From contig JAVIAB010000159.1 in the NCBI GenBank assembly GCA_032433765.1, positions 61,892,810 through 61,956,809 of the forward strand: a stretch of 64,000 nt of DNA, in the 5' to 3' direction. Positions 58,226-64,000 of the stretch are shown piece by piece. Position 1 is the first letter of the stretch; each line of letters opens with the position of its first letter. The notes under the pieces were generated by a model. It searched no databases. It was not told the DNA's origin and saw only the letters and a list, made by a program, of their open reading frames with translations. A program made the translations under genes and the position numbers. This DNA is from Megaustenia siamemsis (Eukaryota > Mollusca > Gastropoda > Stylommatophora > Ariophantidae).

Positions 58226-59140
58226 ATGACGATCGATTATCACCTGTAGCACATGATGTCCCCTACCGAACGTGAGTTTTCCATTGGAACCCCCCTTAAC
58301 TTTGTTGTCGTTATTTATATTATTGTGGCGATTCTTGATTATACAAATAAATTACGACGGTGGTTTTCGGTTGCCATCCGTCGATTTGTTTACGGTTGGC
58401 TCCGCTAGTCTTTGACTAAAAATTCTCACCCACAAGACAGTAGGGTTGTTTTCCTTCATGGTACTTTCCCTTAGCCTTTTACTCTCCCGAGCTTACATGC
58501 AAGGCAGCAGGGCAGCCACAGGTTGTACTGTTTACTGCATAAAGTAGTAGGTACAATTACCTGATCTGACGCATAATGTATAATACAAAAACTAAAGGAG
58601 GACAACAACGGAAATATAAATTCGACAACTTTGACAAAGAAGCGATCTAACGAGATCTATCTATTTTTCAAAGGGAAAGAATTATTGGCGCTAAAGAAAT
58701 TAAAAACTGTGCTTAGACGGAACAAAGTCATTGACATATCGGCAATCATTTTACGGAGTATTACCTACTGATGAACAATTGTACGCCTTTGATTTGTGAA
58801 ATATAATAAATATACTACACTACTGTCAAATTAATTCGGTGTGAGGAATAATGTATTAAGAAACTGATAAGAATAAGAAAGAAAATGACGGTTTTGATAA
58901 ATATGTGCAATCTATATAACATTTATCAATTTAAAAATTAAAGTTGGGGCAAATACAGGACTGTGGGAAAAGAAAAAAAATCTTTTCTAGGAGACGTATT
59001 TGTTGAGATATTCAAGAAATTCAAACGGCAAACATTTGTGACCGCGGTATAGTTTATTGTAATATTTCAACAAAACAATCAACTCTTCCTTATTTTTTTC
59101 TAGAAATAGTCAACGCGTATATTGTAACTTTGCTACAAAT
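58226..59140. other. No gene seen
   Basis: Unique AT-rich sequence; no repeat or ORF. Confidence 0.4.
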
Positions 59141-59470
59141 AATATTTTGATGTTTTCTAATCTTATCACAAATAATCAAGTAATATATTCTAATCTTATC
59201 AAAAATAGTCAAGTAATGTATTCTACTTTTACCACAAATAGTCAAGTAATATATTATACTCTTATCACAAACAATCAAGTAATATATTCTAATCTTATCA
59301 CAAATAATCAAGTAATATATTTTATCTTATCAAAAATAGTAAAGTAATATATTCTAAACTTATCAAAAATAGTCAAGTAATGTATTCTAATCTTATCACA
59401 AATAGTCAAGTAATATATTCTAATCTTATCACAAATAGTCAAGTAATATATTCTAATTTTATCACAAACA
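59141..59470. repeat. 33-bp minisatellite, left block, about ten copies
   Basis: caagtaatatattctaatct followed by tatcacaaatagt. Related to 61126-62035. Confidence 0.93.
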
Positions 59471-61125
59471 GTGATGATGATGAGATTTCTTTATTTTGTC
59501 TTTTGGATAAGCGTTTTAATTTGTTATTCTCTTGTTTTTTTTTCTCTTCTTTTCTTTCCATTCTTTCTGTATGTTGCTACAGTTTTCTCAATGTCTTCTA
59601 CTCGCATTACGTGCTCAGTAAATGTAGATTGTGTTTTCCATATTATTCTTATGTTATTTTGGTTTCTCCAGTTCGATTTAAACATTCTTCGTTAGTGATA
59701 GTTGCTATCTATGGAAATCGTAGCATTCCTCTGATAAACCACATCTCAGCTGCCTCTAATGTTCTTTGTGTTGTCTTACTTTACGTCCATGACTCACTTC
59801 CATATAGTAAAACAGTTTGCTGCAACCTTTCATGACACATTTTCTAACATTACTTGACAATGATTTTTACATAGGATGTTTTTGAGTTGATTTAATTCAT
59901 TCTATGCTTGTCCTATTCTGATTGTAAATTGTACAGTGCATCTGGCATCTGATGTTATCATTGATCTAAGGTATTTGAATCTATGCACTTGTTTCGGAAT
60001 TGTTCCACTTAGACCTTTATTCTAAATTCTTGTGTGTTCGTTTTCTTTCATATTGTCATAGTTTCTGTCTTTTTGATGTTGAGGGTCTGGACTTTCAGTT
60101 CACTTTCTGTCACAGTTTCATCTAACAGATTTTGTTGTTCTTGTTTCTGCTATCAATACCATGTCATCTGATCACCTGAGTTTCATTATTTTGCTCACCC
60201 TCCCCCCTCCACTGAAATGTCAGGCTTGTCCAGAATTGTTCTTAAAATATTTTCCTTGAACAAAGAAATAGATATGATAACAATACATTCCCTTGTTGCA
60301 CTCCTTGAACAAAGAAATAGATATGATAACAATACATTCCCTTGTTGCACTCCTTGAACAAAGAAATAGATATGATAACAATACATTCCCTTGTTGCCCT
60401 ACTTGAACAAAGAAATCGATATGATAACAATACATTCCCTTGTGCACTCCTTTAACAAAGAAATATATATGATAACAATACATTCCCTTGTTGCACTCCT
60501 TGAACAAAGAAATAGATATGATAACAAAGCATTCCCTTGTTGCACTCCTCGACCTATTTGTTGATAGATTTCATGTTTGTTTTCACTAATGGTAGATTCT
60601 TGTTTCTAACTTAAATGTTTAATAATCATACGATCTTTACTGTCTTATTTGATTTATTATAACTAAAATGATATTTTCAAGCGTTTTATGTACATGTTCA
60701 TGACTGGCTTTATTGACAGCTTTGGTATAGTCAATGAAGCTTAGCTATGTATCTTTATGTACCCCCAGGGTTATCACCGACCGTGGGGTATAAATGATAC
60801 TTTGTATTCCTTTTTCTTGAACTAATCACAATTGCTCGCCCGATGTTTATCATTTAACATTTCCTCTTATTCCTCTGACAACGAATCCTATCATAAACTT
60901 TGTATTATGACATGATACATTAATAGTTCTATATTCATCACATTCCTTTTCTCCTAGTGTTTTGGCCAAAGCTTTAAATGAGGATAGTAGAAAAGTATTA
61001 TGAAAATGAGCGCTGTTATAAATGTCATTCAACAAATTCGTTATGATATTTTTAAAACTGTCACACCTAAAGCATATAATTCCTTTATTGATATATTATC
61101 TGGTCCCGGCAATTTTCCTTTATTC
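59471..61125 (-). pseudogene. LINE (group H) between the two minisatellite blocks
   Basis: Minus-strand C-terminal and post-RT parts (59471-59830, YGSES-like), RT piece with FKENILRTILDKPDIS at about 60200-60250, an expanded GVQQG block, then a FIDYTKA-like trace near 60720-60745. Strongly decayed. Confidence 0.72.
60245..60545. repeat. 49-bp tandem repeat, six copies, built from an RT motif
   Basis: Unit (minus strand) ggagtgcaacaagggaatgt then attgttatcatatctatttc and tttgttcaa, translating GVQQGNVLLSYLFLCS, an altered form of the LINE motif GVRQGCVLSP.LF. Confidence 0.93.
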
Positions 61126-62035
61126 GACAAATGGTCAAATAATATAATCTAAACTTGACACAAACGATCAACTAATAGATTCTAATCTTGTCACAAATGA
61201 TCAACCAATATTATCTAATCTTGTCACAAATGATCAACTACCAAATATTCTAATCTTGATACAAATGATCAACTACCAAATATTCTAATCTTGATACAAA
61301 TGATCAACTACCAAATATTCTAATCTTGATACAAATGATCAACTATCAAATATTCTAATCTTGACACAAATGATCAACTAATATTATCTAATCTTGTCAC
61401 AAATGATCAACTAATATTATCTAATCTTGTCACAAATGATCAACTAATATATTCTAAACTTGACACAAATGATCAACTAATATTATCTAATCTTGTCACA
61501 AATGATCAACTAATATATTTTAATCTTGACACAGATGATCAACTAATATATTTTAATCTTGACACAAATGATCAACTAATATTATCTAATCTTGTCACAA
61601 ATGATGAACTAATATTATCTAATCTTGTCACAAATGATCAACTACCAAATATTCTAATCTTGATACAAATGATCAACTACCAAATATTCTAATCTTGTCA
61701 CAAATGATCAACTACCAAATATTCTAATCTTGACACAAATGATCAACTAATATTATCTAATCTTGTCACAAATGATCAACTAATATTATCTAATCTTGTC
61801 ACAAATGATCAACTAATATATTATATTCTTGACACAAATGATCAACTAATATATTCTAAACTTGACACAAATGATCAACTAATATAATCTGATCTTGTCA
61901 CAAATGATCAACTAATATTATCTAATCTTGACACAAATGATCGATTGATATATTCTAATCTTGACACACATAATAAATTAGTATAATCTAATGTCACTAC
62001 AAATAATCAACTTGTATATTATAATCTTAACACCA
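61126..62035. repeat. 33-bp minisatellite, right block, about 28 copies
   Basis: caaatgatcaactaatatta followed by tctaatcttgtca, with ccaaatattc variants; same family as the left block. Confidence 0.93.
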
Positions 62036-62077
62036 ATCACCATCCCCAAATGGTTTATTTTTCTAACCTCCGTTTAG

Positions 62078-62213
62078 ATTGCCGCGATAAACATTTTGAT
62101 GATTGTATGGCCCTTCTTGATTGCGGTGCACCACTATCGAGATTCCCCATACGGGATTACATCCCCGATTTTTCAACTTTCGCTGATGTGGCTACGCTGG
62201 ACCAGTTTTGTCA
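62078..62213 (+). CDS. Exon candidate of gene 2: first half of a cysteine-rich domain
   Basis: A strong acceptor (tttttctaacctccgtttag, AG 62076-62077, branch-like ctaac) and donor GTGAGT (62214). 136 bp, phase 1 to phase 2, the same phases as 22216-22381. Reads CRDKHFDDCMALLDC, GAPLSRFPIRDYIPDF, STFADVATLDQFC. Four cysteines, the last two 28 apart. Richer in GC than its surroundings. With 56579-56633 in frame it would start a secreted cysteine-rich protein. Function unknown. Confidence 0.5.
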
Positions 62214-62234
62214 GTGAGTTTGCGCAAAATAATA

Positions 62235-62440
62235 GAGGTTTTATATGTTTATACAGCTGAGTTGTAATGTATATGTGTTTATTCTGCTGAGTTGTAAATA
62301 TACGTGTTTATTCTACTGAGTTGTAATGAATGTGTTTATTTTACGAGTTGTAATGTATGTTTTTTTATTCAGCTGATTTATAATGTATGTATTTATTCTA
62401 CATTACTATAATGTATGTATTTATTTTGCTGAGTTATAAT
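62235..62440. repeat. About 32-bp minisatellite, six copies
   Basis: gctgagttgtaatgtatgtg plus tttattct. Confidence 0.88.
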
Positions 62441-62531
62441 GTAACTATTAGTTACAATAGTTGTTGTAAGGCAGATAATTGTAGGACTCTTCAGTGGAGG
62501 AAGGCATTTTGTTGAAACTATAGTTATTGAA

Positions 62532-62770
62532 AGGGGAACCATGTTAGCTCAGTGGATAGTGAATTGAACTACAAAGGACAAGAGTTCCTGTTCGATCCTG
62601 ATCGACTGCCTCCAGGTTCACCCAGCCTTAAATAGGTACCTTTTTTTCTGGGAAGGTAAAGCGGCATGGGTGCAATTCCGACCACTTTACTCCTAAAATC
62701 ATGTGCCGAGGGTCTATAAAAATGATGGTCACTAACACCGTATTCACTATACGTCACTTGGCGTGACGGG
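62532..62770 (+). mobile_element. tRNA-derived SINE with a Meta-like segment
   Basis: Pol III box A (gttagctcagtggatag, 62543) and box B (gttcgatcc, 62590) spaced as in a tRNA. Then ggttcacccagccttaaata and ggtacc with ctgggaaggtaaagcggc, which resembles the conserved Meta domain of animal SINEs. Ends before a (TA)n run. Confidence 0.72.
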
Positions 62771-62794
62771 TCACCAACACCATTTCCCTATACG

Positions 62795-62861
<67 letters not shown>

Positions 62862-62955
62862 TATACCATATACAATATATTATAATTATATAGATACTAT
62901 ATATAGTATATATATCTATATATAGTATATATCTATATATACTATATATTATATA
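62795..62955. repeat. (TA)n microsatellite with ATAG variants
   Basis: Pure TA, then tatatagtatatat blocks. Confidence 0.95.
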
Positions 62956-63139
62956 GATTAGCAAAGAGTGACTGCCTCTGATGTTCAGATTGCCTTCTGC
63001 TGCAAAACACAAAATAACGAGTTTGTTGCTGGCTGGAGAAAAATAAACTAGACAGTTTTTTTTTTTTTAAATATAGAATGGACAATGTATAGTTTAGGTA
63101 ATTGTTCTTTAGGAAGTCAGTAGTAGCATACACTCCATA

Positions 63140-63262
63140 AAGGTATGGTGACAGCTTTTTTTGACAGCTGACCGAGTGATATGGAGAGAGATGGTAGCCA
63201 CGCTAACCGGCATGACAGCACCTAATGTTGAGGATGAAGTGTTAGAGGCACGTAGATAGTGA
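63140..63262 (+). pseudogene. LINE C-terminal shard
   Basis: DRVIWREMVATLTGMTAPN, the standard last block (D..W..MV) of LINE proteins, then two stops. Sits directly before the exon candidate at 63299. Confidence 0.55.
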
Positions 63263-63298
63263 CTTTACTTGTATTTGCTTTTCTTTTCTTTTGGATAG

Positions 63299-63492
63299 GG
63301 CACATGCATGTCCGACTACATGATTGCAGTAACGTTCTGTCCACCTTTGGTTGTGTATATGTAGCAGACTCATTTCGTTATGTCTGGTTAGAGTGGATAT
63401 CTCGTTGGTTATATACTCTGGTCATAGAGATTTGCTTTTTTATGTTTAGAGCACGTTCTGACATCAAATCTGGAGTAGGGCAACAATCATAA
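63299..63492 (+). CDS. Weak exon candidate of gene 2: second half of the domain
   Basis: A pyrimidine-rich acceptor (gcttttcttttcttttggatag, AG 63297-63298). Reads HMHVRLHDCSNVLSTFGC, VYVADSFRYVWLEWISRWLY, TLVIEICFF and on to TAA at 63490. RLHDC-x8-C and DSF parallel RVHQDC-x8-C and DAF at 31472. But it starts in phase 1, while 62078-62213 with its best donor ends in phase 2. Either a weaker donor (GTCAGT, 62210), a missing exon, a base error or decay is needed. It may be chance. Confidence 0.3.
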
Positions 63493-63539
63493 TTTATATT
63501 CACCGCCATCACGATTATCATGGACTCTTTAAAAACGAC

Positions 63540-64000
63540 AGTGTTTATCTATGCTTTTATACGTAGATAGTAGAACCGTATGTACAACAGAGGTGAGATG
63601 GAGAATGGTTCAGGCAAATGCAACTTTCCAAAAATTGAGCAAGATACTATGCAATCCATTTTTGACAACAGAAACAAGAAAAATAGTTTTTCAATGTGAT
63701 ATCTTAACATATGGATGTGAGTCATGGACAATAATACAACAGATAAGAAAATCACTGGAGTCTGTAGAAATGTGTTTTACAGAAGAATGTTGAGAATACA
63801 ATGGACAACTAAGAAGAATAATGAAGACGTTCTGAAAGAGGCCAAAAGAAAAAAAGAGAGCTAATTTCCAAAATTATGAAGAAACAATCATAATTTTTGG
63901 CCACTTTCAGAAAAGAACAGTTGGAATATATTGTGACAACTGGTAAAATTGAGGGACGATGAGATAGAGGGAAACAAAGAGAAAAGATACCAGACAGCTT
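63540..64000 (+). pseudogene. LINE 3' part (group E), cut by the right edge
   Basis: TTEVRWRMVQANATFQKLSK, LCNPFLTTETRKIVF, LTYGCESWTI, RKSLESVEMCF, then broken frames toward the C-terminus. Confidence 0.82.

Noticed and set aside
62532..62620. A genuine tRNA gene
   Set aside because: Boxes A and B are present but the cloverleaf is not, and a SINE body follows.

Overview
This is a stretch of animal (metazoan) nuclear DNA dominated by repeats. I see no bacterial operon, CRISPR array or rRNA. The clues are many decayed non-LTR retrotransposons (LINEs), an intact Penelope-like element, a mariner transposon, a tRNA-derived SINE with a segment resembling the Meta domain of animal SINEs, GT-AG exon candidates with long AT-rich introns, and a fucolectin + EGF receptor-like coding relic of the kind expanded in molluscs. 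A lophotrochozoan, most likely a mollusc, fits best. That is an inference; no marker gene settles the taxon.

Host genes are sparse and consist of short exons. I propose two fragments of a cysteine-rich secreted-protein family on the + strand. Gene 1 has exon candidates at 1230-1357, 22216-22381 and 31472-31601, whose splice phases fit (2 to 1, 1 to 2, 2 to stop). Gene 2 starts with a signal-peptide exon at 56579-56633 (ending in phase 1), followed by a cysteine-rich exon at 62078-62213 (1 to 2) and perhaps 63299-63492. Their introns hold nearly everything else. A single-exon fucolectin/EGF ORF with one in-frame stop lies at 28587-29726. An unrecognised 150-codon ORF lies at 26705-27156 on the minus strand.

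Mobile DNA by region. 0-13 kb: LINE relics of several families, including an inverted pair near 1.9-3.9 kb, a clean insertion with a target duplication at 4728-5859, and an RNase H-bearing LINE at 10.7-13 kb. 13-19 kb: a full-length Penelope-like element with an intact 905-codon ORF and 254-bp direct repeats, sitting inside a GATA microsatellite. 19-24 kb: a LINE splitting a 23-bp minisatellite, then a LINE with a 16-bp target duplication. 24-37 kb: mostly minisatellites, a trinucleotide tract and a hAT-like duplicated unit. 37-44 kb: a 342-bp mariner-type MITE, a 4.4-kb purine-rich tract and a nearly complete mariner. 44-56 kb: stacked and nested LINEs. 56-64 kb: gene 2 with minisatellites, a LINE and a SINE in its intron.

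For reference between entries I label LINE groups by what their 3' ends encode. A: ends TTELIRCTVDRRLW with an (ATG)n tail. B: contains EMKCVRRMTGNSLRDK, with a (GAA)n tail. C: contains RDNNRIAKQAL. D: ends in a Cys/His finger. E: contains RKSLESVEMWF, with an (ATG)n tail. F to J are single copies or pairs. These labels are mine, not database families.
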